A DNA stretch of 64,000 nt from Planctopirus ephydatiae (GCF_007752345.1 NZ_CP036299.1:1054001-1118000), one strand, 5' to 3'. Positions 43,858 through 54,108 are shown, counted from the stretch's first letter. Translations and numbers: made by a program. The notes: generated by a model from the sequence alone, not told the origin.

Positions 43858-46800
43858 TCACAAGGCCCGTACGATGGATTTATAGACTTGTTGGAGTAGA
43901 TCCGCTTGAGTAAACGGCTTTTGCAGAAAGGCCTCATGAGGCTGTAATGCTGCTCCGCGGGCACCGAAACTCTCTGAATATCCGCTGATATAAACCACCG
44001 GGAGATCGCGATATATCGATCGCAATTCGCTCGCTAATTCCCGGCCACCGATTCCCGGCATGACGACATCGGTTACTAATAAGTCGATGGGATCAGGCAG
44101 CGTTCGTACCAGATCTAACGCCTCTTGACCATTCGCGGCTTCCCAGACGCGATAACCCTGTAATTCGAGCATCAGCCGCGTCGCTTTTCTCACTGCCGGT
44201 TCGTCCTCAACGAGCAGAATCGTTTCCGCCCCAAGGCGGGTGGTTGGTTGTTCACTGGCTGTCACCGACAGAGGTTCCTCAGCGACACTGGGAAACAGTA
44301 ATCGAAAAGTCGCCCCGACGCCTGGCTCTGAGGTCACATGGATCTGGCCATCGTGCTGTTGCATGATGCCGTGGACGACGGCGAGCCCCAGTCCGGAACC
44401 ACTTCCGATCTCCTTCGTTGTAAAAAAGGGTTCAAAGATATGGGCCTGGACTTCTGCGCTCATCCCGATGCCAGTGTCAGCAACTTCGAGTTGAACGTAG
44501 GGCGTCTCCAATGAAATGTTCGTTAAGAATTGTCGAGCGTCCTGTGATGAAAGATTGCTTGTGCGAATCGTCAGCCGGCCGCCGGCGGGCATGGCATCCC
44601 GTGCATTGACGACGAGGTTCATCAGCACCTGGTCCAGATGAATAGTATCGGCCTTGATCGCAGGCAAGCGGGGATCGAGATGCACGATCAATTCGATTCG
44701 TTCGCCGATCAATCGCCGCAGCAGTTTCTGCGATCCCTCAATCACATCATTCAAGCAAATGACTCGCGGCTGGAACTGCGAGCGGCGACTGAAGTCCAGC
44801 AATTGCTTGGTCAATTGTGCGGCCCGAAGTCCCGTGTCGCGGATTTCCTGCACGGACTCCCGCCAATTCTGGGGCTGTGTTTTCTGCTCCAGCAGTAGCT
44901 CGCAATAGCAGTTTATGACCGTGAGCAGGTTATTGAAATCGTGGGCGATGCCTCCCGCCAACTGCCCAACGGCTTCCATTTTCTGCGACTGCCGCAACTG
45001 CTCTTCCAGCTTTCGCCGTTCCGAGATGTCACGCATGATGGCACAGTTGTATTCCTGGCCTTCGTATTGCAGATAGTTGACGGTGACTTCGGTTTTCAAA
45101 ACGCGGCCGTCCTTGGTCGCATGATCGGACTCGAACGTGAATGACCCGCGGCACCGCAGTTCTTCCCAGTGGGCCGGCCAGGCTTCTGGCAGAAAATTCG
45201 GATCGATGTCCGGTATCGTCTTCCCGAGCATCTCATCGCGCGTGTAGCCCAAGGTGCGGCAGGCGGCGTTGTTGACGTACAGAATCTCACTGGAAGCGTT
45301 GATCCAAAAGATGGAATCCACTGCGTGATCGACGCTGAATTGATTTAAACGCAACATCCGCTCGGCTTCCTTGCGGTCCGTGATGTCGCGAGAAATGCCG
45401 ATTATGCCAATGACATTTCCAAGTTCGTCGCGATACGGAGCCTTCGACGCAAGATAGGTCCGTGTCACATAATTCGCCGTCAGCGTTTCTTCCATTGTTC
45501 TAACAAGGCCCGACCGCATGACTTCGCGATCCACTTCCAACACCAGACGGGCACCTTCGGCGTCAAACCACTCGCTATCGTCTTTTCCTAAAACCTGCTC
45601 GAGCGGCTTGCCCATGAATTGGCAAGCCGCCTGGTTCGCGAGGAGATACTTGCCATCCCGGTCCTTGACGAAGACCGCATCGGATGTGCCTTCCGCGACC
45701 GCTCGCAGCAATTCCGCTGTTCTCCGCACCTCCGTTTCAGCCCGTTTGCGATCGGTGATGTCCTGCGTAATACCCACGAATCGGATGGGTCGCCCGTGAT
45801 GATCACAGGTGGCGCGGGCCCTGGAGTGGAGCCAGCGTAGCTGGCCGTCGGGTCGGACAAAGCGAAACTCCGAATTGAGTGACGTCTGCGTGGCGATCGC
45901 ATTCGCCAGATCATGACGCACGGCATCACGGTTTGCCGGGTAGACCCCGTTCAAAAAGAGCTCCTGGGAAGGTTGGTCCACTCCCGGAACATATCCCAGC
46001 AGTCGGAAGCCTTCATCAGACCAGGTGGCCCGATTCTGCACCAGGTCGATGATCCAACTCCCCATGTCGCCGATCCGCATGGCCTCTTCGAGATTCGACT
46101 CGCTCTGCTGCAGCGCAGCTTGAGTCCGCTTCAAATCATCGATATCGGTGCACGTGCCGTACCACCTCACGATGGCTCCCGACGCATCTCGGATGGGAAC
46201 CTGACGACTGATATGCCAGCGGTAAGCGCCGTCGGTCTGGCGGATCCGGAACTCGATGTCGCTGGGAAGTTCCTGCTCCAAAGTCGCGGTCCAACGCTCA
46301 ATCGTGCTCGGCAAGTCCTCGGGATGAATGACCTGCTCCCAGGACCACCCCGAAAGCTGATCCATCCCGACGCCGGTGTACTCCGTCGTCTTGGCGTTCA
46401 GGTAAGTCAAGCCGCCATCCAACGCCGCGACCCAAACGATTTGCGGGATGGAATCGGCCAATTCGCGGAATCGTTGTTCGCTCTCCCGGAGCGATTGTTC
46501 GACCCGCTTGCGCTCAGTGATATCCTCGGCCGTGCCGATGATCTGGCTGACCCGACCGTCAGGCGTTCTTGCAAAAACCCGATCCCGGCTGACGAACCAA
46601 CGCCAGTTGCCATCAACATCCTGCAGGCGATATTCCGCGAGCAGGACTTGTTGATCGTCGACGGTGTCCCAGCGTTGGAGAAGCGTCGTCACGTTGGCGA
46701 AATCATCCGGATGTACCAGTTCCGCCAGTTCAGCCCAACTCCGGCCTTGGATCGCTTCTGGGGTGAAACCCAGATCTCGCATGAGATAATAATTCGAATA

Positions 46801-47751
46801 AGTGATTCTCTGCTGCTGTAGGTCGAACACGTAAATTGTCAGGGGGGATGTCTCAGCGACGGCTTTCACGAATTTCTGGCTGGCCTGGGCTTCCGCTTCG
46901 GCGAGTTTCCTGGCATCGATGTCCTGATCCGTCCCTTCCACACGAAGAATCTTGCCGTCGGCATCGCGTATGGCGACAGCCTGACTGTGCAGCCAGATCA
47001 TTTGCCCGTCAGGACGGATGATGCGCAAATCATCTTCAAAGCGATCGGCACCCGCGAGCATCGCATCAACCCGCGCGACAGCCTTCGGAATGTCATCGGG
47101 ATGCAGCAGTTGCAGGAACGCTTGAAAGCTGGGCTGAACGACTTGTGGATCGACACCAAACAACTCGAATACGCCGCGCGACCACCAGACTTTGCCTGAC
47201 GAGGGCTCCCACCCCCAACTACCGATGCGCGCGATGCGCTGCGCGTCCGCCAATTGGCGTTCGCTCTCCCGTAATGCCTGTTCTGCCCCGCTTCGCTCGA
47301 GATGGTTCGCTGCCGCGGTACCAACGGCATGCGAACGATTCCCCATCGCTGCATCCGCAAAGTCCCGTGCAATCACGATCACGCCTTGTACCGTACCGTG
47401 TTGATCCTGGTACGGCTTAGTCGTCATCTGGATTGAGCGAAGATCATCTCCGATTTGGACGACATGCGTCTCCGCTGCCGGGAGACCCGATTGCATGACT
47501 CGCTGGTCCTGCGCCCGCATGGTGCGCGCCGCGTCAGTACCATATACGGCGGTATCATCCTGATCGAGGATTTGCTCGCGTGTCCGATTCGTGAGCTTTA
47601 TTCCAGCGGCATTACAAAATAAGTACCGGCCGGAGTTGTCTTTCACGAACAGGGCATCCAGCGACGCTTCGCTTACGGCGGCCAGCAAATCGAGTAGTGG
47701 CAGCGAGGGGGCTGAATTCCGAACGTCGTCGCGATCTAAGTTCGCAGTCAT
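43858..47751 (-). CDS. Hybrid histidine kinase with seven PAS domains and a receiver domain
   Basis: A 1,297-residue sensor kinase without obvious membrane helices. Seven PAS or PAC units lie between about residues 15 and 925 (examples: [59 protein letters not shown]). HisKA follows with the phosphorylated His in [19 protein letters not shown], then the HATPase with [16 protein letters not shown] and [18 protein letters not shown], and a C-terminal receiver domain with [13 protein letters not shown] carrying the phosphorylated Asp. ATG 47751 has GAGG upstream; the frame runs eight codons further to a TTG. No DNA-binding partner is adjacent, so it may pass its signal by phosphotransfer. Confidence 0.93.
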   Translation of the reverse strand: MTANLDRDDVRNSAPSLPLLDLLAAVSEASLDALFVKDNSGRYLFCNAAGIKLTNRTREQILDQDDTAVYGTDAARTMRAQDQRVMQSGLPAAETHVVQIGDDLRSIQMTTKPYQDQHGTVQGVIVIARDFADAAMGNRSHAVGTAAANHLERSGAEQALRESERQLADAQRIARIGSWGWEPSSGKVWWSRGVFELFGVDPQVVQPSFQAFLQLLHPDDIPKAVARVDAMLAGADRFEDDLRIIRPDGQMIWLHSQAVAIRDADGKILRVEGTDQDIDARKLAEAEAQASQKFVKAVAETSPLTIYVFDLQQQRITYSNYYLMRDLGFTPEAIQGRSWAELAELVHPDDFANVTTLLQRWDTVDDQQVLLAEYRLQDVDGNWRWFVSRDRVFARTPDGRVSQIIGTAEDITERKRVEQSLRESEQRFRELADSIPQIVWVAALDGGLTYLNAKTTEYTGVGMDQLSGWSWEQVIHPEDLPSTIERWTATLEQELPSDIEFRIRQTDGAYRWHISRQVPIRDASGAIVRWYGTCTDIDDLKRTQAALQQSESNLEEAMRIGDMGSWIIDLVQNRATWSDEGFRLLGYVPGVDQPSQELFLNGVYPANRDAVRHDLANAIATQTSLNSEFRFVRPDGQLRWLHSRARATCDHHGRPIRFVGITQDITDRKRAETEVRRTAELLRAVAEGTSDAVFVKDRDGKYLLANQAACQFMGKPLEQVLGKDDSEWFDAEGARLVLEVDREVMRSGLVRTMEETLTANYVTRTYLASKAPYRDELGNVIGIIGISRDITDRKEAERMLRLNQFSVDHAVDSIFWINASSEILYVNNAACRTLGYTRDEMLGKTIPDIDPNFLPEAWPAHWEELRCRGSFTFESDHATKDGRVLKTEVTVNYLQYEGQEYNCAIMRDISERRKLEEQLRQSQKMEAVGQLAGGIAHDFNNLLTVINCYCELLLEQKTQPQNWRESVQEIRDTGLRAAQLTKQLLDFSRRSQFQPRVICLNDVIEGSQKLLRRLIGERIELIVHLDPRLPAIKADTIHLDQVLMNLVVNARDAMPAGGRLTIRTSNLSSQDARQFLTNISLETPYVQLEVADTGIGMSAEVQAHIFEPFFTTKEIGSGSGLGLAVVHGIMQQHDGQIHVTSEPGVGATFRLLFPSVAEEPLSVTASEQPTTRLGAETILLVEDEPAVRKATRLMLELQGYRVWEAANGQEALDLVRTLPDPIDLLVTDVVMPGIGGRELASELRSIYRDLPVVYISGYSESFGARGAALQPHEAFLQKPFTQADLLQQVYKSIVRAL

Positions 47752-47937
47752 CAGTGGAAAAGACCTCGGTTGCAAGTACGACCTGAGCTCGAAATCCCAA
47801 TGACGGGAATCAATAAAGTAGATAATGTAATCTTCACAGATGCAGAAAACACTTCAAGGATTATCTCAGCTTGCAAGCTGGGGATCGCCGACTCTCCGAT
47901 GCGCAACCCATTTCGTCAATAGCCTGTCCAAAAAGGC

Positions 47938-48153
47938 CTAGGTTTTGGCGAGGCGTCGTGCCATGAGGGCGATCATGGCGATTTGGAAGAGGGTTTCGCC
48001 GGAGGTGGTGGTGCGTTTATGGTCTTTGGAAAGTCGACGGTAGCGACCCAACCAGGCGAAGGTCCGTTCGGCGATCCACCACAGGATGGCCCCGGTTGAA
48101 CTTCTGATTTCTACCGGGGTGGTATCGCCATAGGAGGCATGAGTTTTACCCAT
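47938..48153 (-). pseudogene. IS5-type transposase C-terminal fragment
   Basis: A 71-codon frame with GAILWWIAERTFAWLGRYRR then LSKDHKRTT, the region around the final catalytic Glu of IS5-family (IS427/ISL2-type) DDE transposases, ending in a usual-looking ALMARRL tail. The two catalytic aspartates and the DNA-binding half are missing, and the N-terminal 30 residues seem unrelated to a transposase. No terminal inverted repeats were found beside it. It is a decayed insertion sequence. Confidence 0.7.
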
Positions 48154-48382
48154 TTGCCCAGATGATAATAGGCTTCGGTAAGGAGTGTGATTTCGGCCGG
48201 CAGGCCGTAGTTCGGTTCAAATTCCCTCGGAGTGTGGCTTCTCGATCTGAAAGCCTCTTTTGCAGTCATTGAGACGACAGACCCCTCCCATGCTGTTAAA
48301 CCACCCGATTGACTTTCTTCATTTTAAGGGGGAGAACTGTGGAAGAGTGTGGCTCTTTTCCTCTCATTTTTCAGGTCGTGCT
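48154..48382. other. Short gene-free stretch before the LamG-like gene
   Basis: About 230 bases between the transposase remnant and the secreted-protein gene. A plus-strand frame upstream of ATG 48383 is an extension of that gene only. No IS end, hairpin or RNA gene was seen. The promoter of the LamG-like gene should be here. Confidence 0.4.
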
Positions 48383-49732
48383 ATGCGTGTTTTTCCGTTG
48401 ATTGGCTATCTGTGGTTGGTGGTTGCCCCTGTTCTCGCAGAGGACAAAGCTTCTGAGCGGATGGCGGATGTGGTGAACATGCCGGGGAGTGTGGCGGTTT
48501 GGGATTTTGTGAAGCGGGAACCGGGGGGTAAGCGGCGGTTTCTCGCGCATGTCCCTGCCTTCGGCAGGCCTGCGGGGGGAAAGGCAGGCGGCGGTAATGC
48601 GCAGAAGGTCACGGGGGCGGGCGATGCGGCACCGAACGAGTTTCCGCTGGATGCCGGGAACTATGTGCGGGATTTCTGGGGCAGCGGGCGGGAAGCCACT
48701 TATGCAGATTTTCCACTTTTGGGCCGGGGGCCTTTCGGCAATGCAGTTCAAATTCGACAAGAGACCGATCCCGATTTTCGCCCCCTGTTATTTGTTCCCC
48801 GCGAACGTCTGCACGATACGCCTTTAGATATCAAAGGAGCCGGCAAATCGGTGACCGTTGTTGTCTGGGCGATTCGCGAAAGTGGTAACCATGCCCTGGC
48901 AGGGATCTGGCACGAAGGGACTGACCTCAAGCAAGACAGTACGGCTGGCATCCAGAAGGTGCAGCGCGGGCAAAGGCAGTATGCCCTCTTTGCCGGTCTC
49001 AATAAGGAAGGTTCGGCCTGTGGGCATGTTTCCGAGAACGGGGCGAGTTCGTTCCTCAATCGCTACGCCCTGCACAAGTGCAACTCGGCAGAGGTCTCGC
49101 CCAAAGTCCCGGCCAACGCTCCCGCAGAAAAGTTGGACGCTGCCTGGGAATGTTTTGCCATGACGTTCGACCACGAGAAGGATCAACTGACGGGCTGGCT
49201 CAATGGGCACGCCGGTGATCGCTGGCTGGAGAATCCGCAGAAGGACAACCTGCTCTCATTTGCGGCCAATGCGTGGAAGCAGGGGCACTTGCGGCGTGAA
49301 GAAGGAGTTCAACCGGGCGAAGACCCGAACTTCCCCGCAGACCAGTTCTACAACCCGCCCGAAGAGACACCTGTCTCTGCGAAGGTTTTGAGTGAGAACG
49401 ATGTTGAACGTGTCGAACTTCGGGAGTATGGCTACACCAAGGTGAAGTTCACGCTGCGCAAATCTGGTGATGAGTCGAAACTGGCGGAACGGGAACTGGT
49501 CGCTTTGAGGCTCAATCCGTGGTGGTATCCCCATGATTTGTACACGCCCGCCAACGATGGCAGTGGTGGGCCATTCACCATTGGCCGGGTGATCCACAGT
49601 TCAAGAAGTGTCGGCTTCACGGGCTGGATTGGCGGCGTCGCCGTCTTCGACCGGGCACTGAGTGAGGCAGAACTGAAAAAGCTGACCGAGTTGGGAAGAA
49701 AGCCGGTAAGTGCAGTTCCGAGTGGGTTGTAG
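48383..49732 (+). CDS. Secreted LamG/concanavalin-like domain protein
   Basis: A protein of about 449 residues. The signal peptide covers about residues 1-18 (FPLIGYLWLVVAPVLA). The mature chain has SVTVVVWAIRES, WECFAMTFDHEKDQLTGWLN and SVGFTGWIGGVAVFDRALSEAELKKL, as in LamG/concanavalin-like glucanase folds, which often bind carbohydrate. Residues about 58-68 (PAFGRPAGGKAGGG) come from two tandem DNA hairpins and look like an in-frame insertion. No catalytic motif is evident. The gene ends 11 bases before the next gene, so the two are probably co-transcribed. Confidence 0.75.
   Translation: MRVFPLIGYLWLVVAPVLAEDKASERMADVVNMPGSVAVWDFVKREPGGKRRFLAHVPAFGRPAGGKAGGGNAQKVTGAGDAAPNEFPLDAGNYVRDFWGSGREATYADFPLLGRGPFGNAVQIRQETDPDFRPLLFVPRERLHDTPLDIKGAGKSVTVVVWAIRESGNHALAGIWHEGTDLKQDSTAGIQKVQRGQRQYALFAGLNKEGSACGHVSENGASSFLNRYALHKCNSAEVSPKVPANAPAEKLDAAWECFAMTFDHEKDQLTGWLNGHAGDRWLENPQKDNLLSFAANAWKQGHLRREEGVQPGEDPNFPADQFYNPPEETPVSAKVLSENDVERVELREYGYTKVKFTLRKSGDESKLAERELVALRLNPWWYPHDLYTPANDGSGGPFTIGRVIHSSRSVGFTGWIGGVAVFDRALSEAELKKLTELGRKPVSAVPSGL
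48554..48589. repeat. Tandem palindromes inserted in the LamG-like gene
   Basis: CCTGCC TTC GGCAGG at 48554-48568 is followed at once by GCCTGC (48568-48573) and, ten bases on, GCAGGC (48584-48589). The palindromes lie in frame inside the coding region and encode a low-complexity Gly/Ala/Pro run. They resemble a REP-like or palindromic element that entered a gene without breaking it. Confidence 0.55.
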
Positions 49733-49743
49733 GGGTGTCTGCC

Positions 49744-50334
49744 ATGTGGACTGCCGTTGTAGAACCGCTGAAAGGTGAAGCGGGGTTTCGCTGTTCACTT
49801 GGCAAGGCAGGTGCGGTGGGCACCTGGAGAGAGGTCGCGACGGCAATGGCCGGTGATCTCGGTTTTCGTCGATTGCTCAATCACACCTTGGCAGAAATTC
49901 CCTGCGTGGCGTTTCGTTGGGAGTGTCCAGGGATCACCCAGGAGCGACTTGATCAACCGTTCGAGTGTGTGATTCTGGAAGATCGGAGCCTGCATCGAAC
50001 GCCGGACATCTCGGCATTTGCGAGTCATCTCAAGCAATGCCAGACGCAGGTGGCTGTCTTCGACAATCTAGGTGGTGACGCGACGCTCGTCGTGCCCACG
50101 AAGGCCACAGACGCGAATGCCTATGGTCATCTGGCTTCGTTCGTGCGGCTGGCACCCGAAAACCAGCAGAATGAACTGTGGCAAAGGGTCGGTGAAACCC
50201 TATTGCGAAAGGTGGGGGCAGCCCCCGTCTGGTTAAATACGGCCGGTGCGGGCGTCGCCTGGCTGCATGTCCGCGTCGATTCGCGTCCTAAGTATTATCA
50301 TTATGGGCCATACCGCCAGGAAAAGGTGGGTTAA
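49744..50334 (+). CDS. Unknown protein, possibly DUF6940 family
   Basis: A 196-residue soluble protein. The pattern of NHTLAEIPCVAFRWECPGIT, RTPDISAFASHL, VFDNLGGDATLVVP, and the C-terminal AGVAWLHVRVDSRPKYYHY is what I associate with DUF6940; that match is from memory. No catalytic motif is clear. The ATG at 49744 has an AGGGG ribosome-binding site; a GTG three codons earlier overlaps it. It begins 11 bases after the LamG-like gene, so they are probably co-transcribed, but the roles of the pair are unknown. Confidence 0.55.
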   Translation: MWTAVVEPLKGEAGFRCSLGKAGAVGTWREVATAMAGDLGFRRLLNHTLAEIPCVAFRWECPGITQERLDQPFECVILEDRSLHRTPDISAFASHLKQCQTQVAVFDNLGGDATLVVPTKATDANAYGHLASFVRLAPENQQNELWQRVGETLLRKVGAAPVWLNTAGAGVAWLHVRVDSRPKYYHYGPYRQEKVG

Positions 50335-50462
50335 CCGGGCGCCAGCATTTTCTCCGCTGAGAATTCGTCTGGAGGCGGATCGTCTTTTCGGCTATTTCTG
50401 TGCCCGTTTGATTTGCTGCGGGGCCGATGAAAAATCCCGGGAACTGACATGGAGGTCGGTTT

Positions 50463-51632
50463 GTGAGCCCATGGAAACATGTCCGTTTGATCCAGGCACT
50501 GGCCTTCTGGGGGCTGAGTTGCGGATTTATCCTCACCAGTGGCTGGGCCGCCTGGCAGTTCGCAAAGCCGGGCACGCTGGTCGAATGGGGCTTCGTTCCT
50601 ACGGGCGAGTTAATTGGTGCCGAAACTCCACCTGAGGCACTCGTCCCGAACAAACCACTTCCTCAAGCCGAAGCGACAACTTCCTTCGCGAGCTTCCCCA
50701 AAGTCCCTGCTGCAACGAGTGCAACTTCCGAAGCCACTGCCCTCATGGCCGCAGTCGGTGAACAAGAGCATCTGCGGCATTCGCAGTTGGCGCTGGCCCA
50801 AGAGGCGATGCCCGGCGAGCTCAACGAAATTCCCAGGCGATACCAGCGAAAACCTCTTAGTCGCGATCAGCTTTCGAGTTCGTTGGTGCAGCAGGTCAGT
50901 TTTCAACCGCCAGCCGAAGATCCCACGGCACAGATCTCCGACAGCCTTACAATGTCTCTGGCAGAGGTTGATGGTTTGCTGAAGGCGGGTGAGACACTCA
51001 AGGCCCACAAAAAGCTCTCACAGCTTTACTGGAGTGAACCGGCCAGCAGGCCTTTTTTTCAACAGCGAATCGAAGCCACAGCGCAGGTGATCTTTGAGCA
51101 AGCCGAACCCCATTTTGTCCCGGCTTATACCATTCAGCCTGGTGACCAGCTTCGAAAAATTGCCAGCGAGCACAAACTCTCGTGGGAGTACCTCGCCCGG
51201 CTCAATCGCATCGACCCCAGGCGACTGCAAGCCGGTAAGAAGCTGAAGGTCATTCGTGGCCCCTTCTCGGCTCATGTCTCGTTATCGCGATTTGAGCTTA
51301 CCATTCACCTGCAGAGCTATTTCGTCAAGAAGTACAGCGTCGGCATCGGGAAGGATCGATCGTCACCACAAGGGAAACTGGCTGTTCTCGAAAAGATTGC
51401 GGATCCACAATACACCGACCCTGAAGGCCGGGTGATTGAAGGGAAAGACCCACGCAATCCCTTAGGCCCCCGCTGGCTTGATCTGGGCAACAGCTACGGA
51501 ATTCACGGCACCATTGAGCCCGAAAGTATTGGCAAAGCCGCTTCGAGAGGTTGCATTCGCCTGCAAAACGACGACGCGATCGAAGTCTACGACTTCCTCG
51601 TCAAGGGCTCAGAAGTCGTCATTGAGCCGTGA
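50463..51632 (+). CDS. L,D-transpeptidase (YkuD) with LysM domain
   Basis: A 389-residue envelope enzyme that would cross-link or edit peptidoglycan. One membrane helix (residues about 8-32) anchors it; a low-complexity linker to about residue 210 precedes a LysM domain (YTIQPGDQLRKIASEHKLSW to LQAGKKLKV) and a YkuD catalytic domain with HGTIEPE and the catalytic cysteine in ASRGCIRLQNDD. It fits a planctomycete envelope that contains peptidoglycan with a low density of the usual enzymes (inference). The start is GTG with GGAGG eight bases upstream. Confidence 0.9.
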   Translation: MSPWKHVRLIQALAFWGLSCGFILTSGWAAWQFAKPGTLVEWGFVPTGELIGAETPPEALVPNKPLPQAEATTSFASFPKVPAATSATSEATALMAAVGEQEHLRHSQLALAQEAMPGELNEIPRRYQRKPLSRDQLSSSLVQQVSFQPPAEDPTAQISDSLTMSLAEVDGLLKAGETLKAHKKLSQLYWSEPASRPFFQQRIEATAQVIFEQAEPHFVPAYTIQPGDQLRKIASEHKLSWEYLARLNRIDPRRLQAGKKLKVIRGPFSAHVSLSRFELTIHLQSYFVKKYSVGIGKDRSSPQGKLAVLEKIADPQYTDPEGRVIEGKDPRNPLGPRWLDLGNSYGIHGTIEPESIGKAASRGCIRLQNDDAIEVYDFLVKGSEVVIEP

Positions 51633-51866
51633 TTTGCCATGCCAGCGTTAGGCATACACGAAATGCTTCGTCACACTTTTGTGTTCAGATGGCAGAAGAA
51701 TCATTTGAGGCAGTCAAACTCAGCCAAAACAATACGATCCAGCAGGAATGACTGATTGATCACGGAGGTATCTTCCAAACAAGAGCCTCAGATCAAGTCT
51801 CTCAGTCGCCAAAACATGTCAACTCGGATACGCTCCACCAGAAATTGATTTTCTGGAAGAGCCCTT

Positions 51867-52547
51867 ATGAAGCGACCTGCTCGAACTCAATCCCTTGCCT
51901 CCGCCGATTCTTCTGCTGCTGAGCAGGCGGAAGGAGAACTGCTGGAAGAAGAACTCCTGGAAGCCGCTCCTTTGCCGGAACTTTACGGAGAAGTGACACT
52001 TCCTGAGGGGAGCGATCAGCACTTCCAGTGGCAGTTGGTGCGGTTGCCAACCTTCTGGCTGATGGGCTACGAAATTTCGGCCCCGGACGAACCCCTGGCG
52101 CTCGAAAATCAGCTTCAAAGTGCCTTGCGTGAATTTCTCTCGAAACAACTGCTCCGGCGAATTCCGGGCCAGCAGACGGATCGCGTGATCTGCCTTGCCT
52201 CGTCAGTCAGCGCCAGCGAGTCAGAGGCTCTCCTTGAGAAAAAAATTCTGATTGGTGCTGAGGTTGATGCTGAGACGCCGATCCCTCAGGGAATGGCCAA
52301 GTGGGCCTTCTCGAGGGGGACCTCAGTCGTCATGTCACAACAAGCTGGTGCAGAACCCGTCGAGCCGGCAGTCTCCAGTTCGGCAATCGAAGTTAAACCC
52401 GTTTGCCTGCAGCATGCCGGCACGTTTCCACAATGGCTGGCCCGGCAGGAATCGCTGACCTGGCGCGAAGGGCCGCTCTTCGAACGGCACGATCTTAATT
52501 CCCCCGGCGAAGCCAAAATCTTCCTCCCCGTTCGCCTGAAAAACTGA
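51867..52547 (+). CDS. Unknown soluble protein
   Basis: A 226-residue protein without a signal peptide or family match I recognise. It begins with a basic patch and an acidic low-complexity run (ELLEEELLEAAPLPELYGEV), followed by mixed alpha/beta segments including DQHFQWQLVRLPTFWLMGYE and QWLARQESLTWREGPL. GGAAG seven bases before the ATG at 51867 supports the start. The L,D-transpeptidase ends 234 bases before it and a DinB gene follows in the same direction. Composition and upstream site make it a plausible real gene. Confidence 0.6.
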   Translation: MKRPARTQSLASADSSAAEQAEGELLEEELLEAAPLPELYGEVTLPEGSDQHFQWQLVRLPTFWLMGYEISAPDEPLALENQLQSALREFLSKQLLRRIPGQQTDRVICLASSVSASESEALLEKKILIGAEVDAETPIPQGMAKWAFSRGTSVVMSQQAGAEPVEPAVSSSAIEVKPVCLQHAGTFPQWLARQESLTWREGPLFERHDLNSPGEAKIFLPVRLKN

Positions 52548-52627
52548 ACCTTGAGCCGTCCTCCGGTCTCAACCTGACTTGCGAATTGTTTGTTCTGGCA
52601 TGCTCATTCATGAGTGGGAAATCAACA

Positions 52628-53113
52628 ATGGAAACGATGATTACCTCTGCACAGATTGACGCCTATGTGGCTGGTGGTGCGAAGCTGATCGCGGCCTTCG
52701 ATGGTTTAACCTCGGCAGATCTGCGGGCAATACCCGTCCCAGGGACCTGGAGCCTGCAGCAGATTGCGACACACATTTACGATAGTGATCTGATCGGGAC
52801 GGATCGCATGAAGCGGATAGCGGCTATGCCGAACCCGCTGATCTGTGCCTATGATGAATCCGCATTCAATGCCTTACCCGGGATGGAAGCGATTGATGCT
52901 CTGGCAGCCTGCAGAGCTGTTGCGAACAATCGGCAGTTCATGGCCGAACATCTGCGGCGATTCTCTCCCGAAATGTTTGCCCGGACGGGGATTCATACCG
53001 AAGTAGGCAAGGTGTCACTGGCAGATCAGGTCGTCAAGTACATTCATCATCTGGAACATCATCTGAAATTCGCTCTGCAAAAAAGAGCTCTTCTGGGAAA
53101 GCCACTGGCATAA
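52628..53113 (+). CDS. DinB-family metalloprotein
   Basis: A 161-residue four-helix protein of the DinB/YfiT superfamily, damage-inducible or thiol-linked metal-dependent transferases. Metal ligands appear as a His in IATHIYDSD near residue 48 and a His-x-x-x-His set in the terminal helix (KYIHHLEHHLKF). The substrate is unknown. I used ATG 52628 with GGGAAA upstream; an in-frame start at 52586 would add 14 residues with no clear domain. The gene is followed by a palindromic element. Confidence 0.8.
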   Translation: METMITSAQIDAYVAGGAKLIAAFDGLTSADLRAIPVPGTWSLQQIATHIYDSDLIGTDRMKRIAAMPNPLICAYDESAFNALPGMEAIDALAACRAVANNRQFMAEHLRRFSPEMFARTGIHTEVGKVSLADQVVKYIHHLEHHLKFALQKRALLGKPLA

Positions 53114-53188
53114 GCCAGCATGACCTGGTTGTGACAAGCTGGCAGCTTGATGCTGTTCAAGACATACAGCATAGCCACCCCGTGAAGG

Positions 53189-53226
53189 CCACGCCCTTTC
53201 GCAAAGCGTGCAGGGACGTGGCACAC
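53189..53226. repeat. 38-base dispersed palindromic element, copy 2
   Basis: CCACGCCCTTTCGCAAAGC followed by GTGCAGGGACGTGGCACAC repeats the element at 16091. Here GCCACG.CCCT pairs with AGGG.CGTGGC with a one-base bulge, and a CGC AAA GCG hairpin is nested in between. It lies between convergent dinB and HD-domain genes. Confidence 0.7.
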
Positions 53227-53274
53227 AGCGAGGGCGAATAACGCAATCGCTGCATGAGACAGAGAGCGGTGCGA

Positions 53275-54108
53275 TCACTCACCCTGGCACATTTCATCGA
53301 GGGCCATGAGGTAAGCGATCACTTCTTCGACGTCTGGCACCTGAGCACCGGCCACTCGTCCATCGCGATCAGCACGGGCCAGTTCGACGAGCAGGTCGAA
53401 ATCGGGATGCTTACGAAGCGATTGCGGGAAGCGGATTTGCCTCAGACCAGAGGACGCGACTGGCCGTTGTTCGATGAACCAGCGAGTTCGCTCCGAAAGC
53501 CAGTCACCCAGTACATCAAAGGTAGAGAGAATCGGTTGTCTGGGATTGATTGTCAGCCCGACATCATGGAGCAGGCACGCAACGAGAAACTCCTCATCGT
53601 AAGGCTCGATGGAGCGTCCAATTTCAAAGACCTGCAGCGAATGATAGAGGGCATCCCCTTCAGGGTGCTCTTGGGAATCCAGCCGGACGGTTTCCAGTCG
53701 ATAGAGGAGGTTCGCCAGCCGAATATAGAAATCCGTAGTCGATGGTTCAGGTTGAACGCGAGATTCAGGAGCGACGCCAGCTGGCTGGATGGAGTTGTCT
53801 GCAGGTGGCGAGGTGAAATCCTCTGGGCAGATTTTTGAACTGGTCGTTGCCTGTTCGGCTAATGAGAGATGCCCGGTACTATCGAGCTGGAGTGGCTTCA
53901 GCAGCAGGTCGATCTCCTGCTGAATTTCCTGGTTTGATGGCTGGTGGGCTGCCGTCAATCGTTGTGTCGAAAGGGATCGTGCAGCCCGCTTACGGGCAGT
54001 CGAGAAATTCTGCACCTTCCCGCGGACGAGTAATCGGGCGGCTTCACGAGCCAGTTCAGCTCGCAGGATTCCGGGATCATCCTCTGATGAAAATCGCCGT
54101 GTCGGCAT
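53275..54108 (-). CDS. HD-domain phosphohydrolase-like protein
   Basis: A 277-residue protein. The first 145 residues are polar and without clear fold; the C-terminal part is an HD-type metal-dependent phosphohydrolase domain with ligand segment YHSLQVFEIGRSIEP and the key LLHDVGLTI. The family hydrolyses nucleotides or phosphodiesters; substrate unknown. I use ATG 54108, preceded by AGGG, since the frame's upstream extension overlaps the permease gene and has no domain character. The gene follows the MacB-type permease by 83 bases in the same direction. Confidence 0.75.
   Translation of the reverse strand: MPTRRFSSEDDPGILRAELAREAARLLVRGKVQNFSTARKRAARSLSTQRLTAAHQPSNQEIQQEIDLLLKPLQLDSTGHLSLAEQATTSSKICPEDFTSPPADNSIQPAGVAPESRVQPEPSTTDFYIRLANLLYRLETVRLDSQEHPEGDALYHSLQVFEIGRSIEPYDEEFLVACLLHDVGLTINPRQPILSTFDVLGDWLSERTRWFIEQRPVASSGLRQIRFPQSLRKHPDFDLLVELARADRDGRVAGAQVPDVEEVIAYLMALDEMCQGE

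Noticed and set aside
43458-43860. CRISPR array near the Cas10-like stump
   Set aside because: I looked for spaced repeats on both strands and found none.
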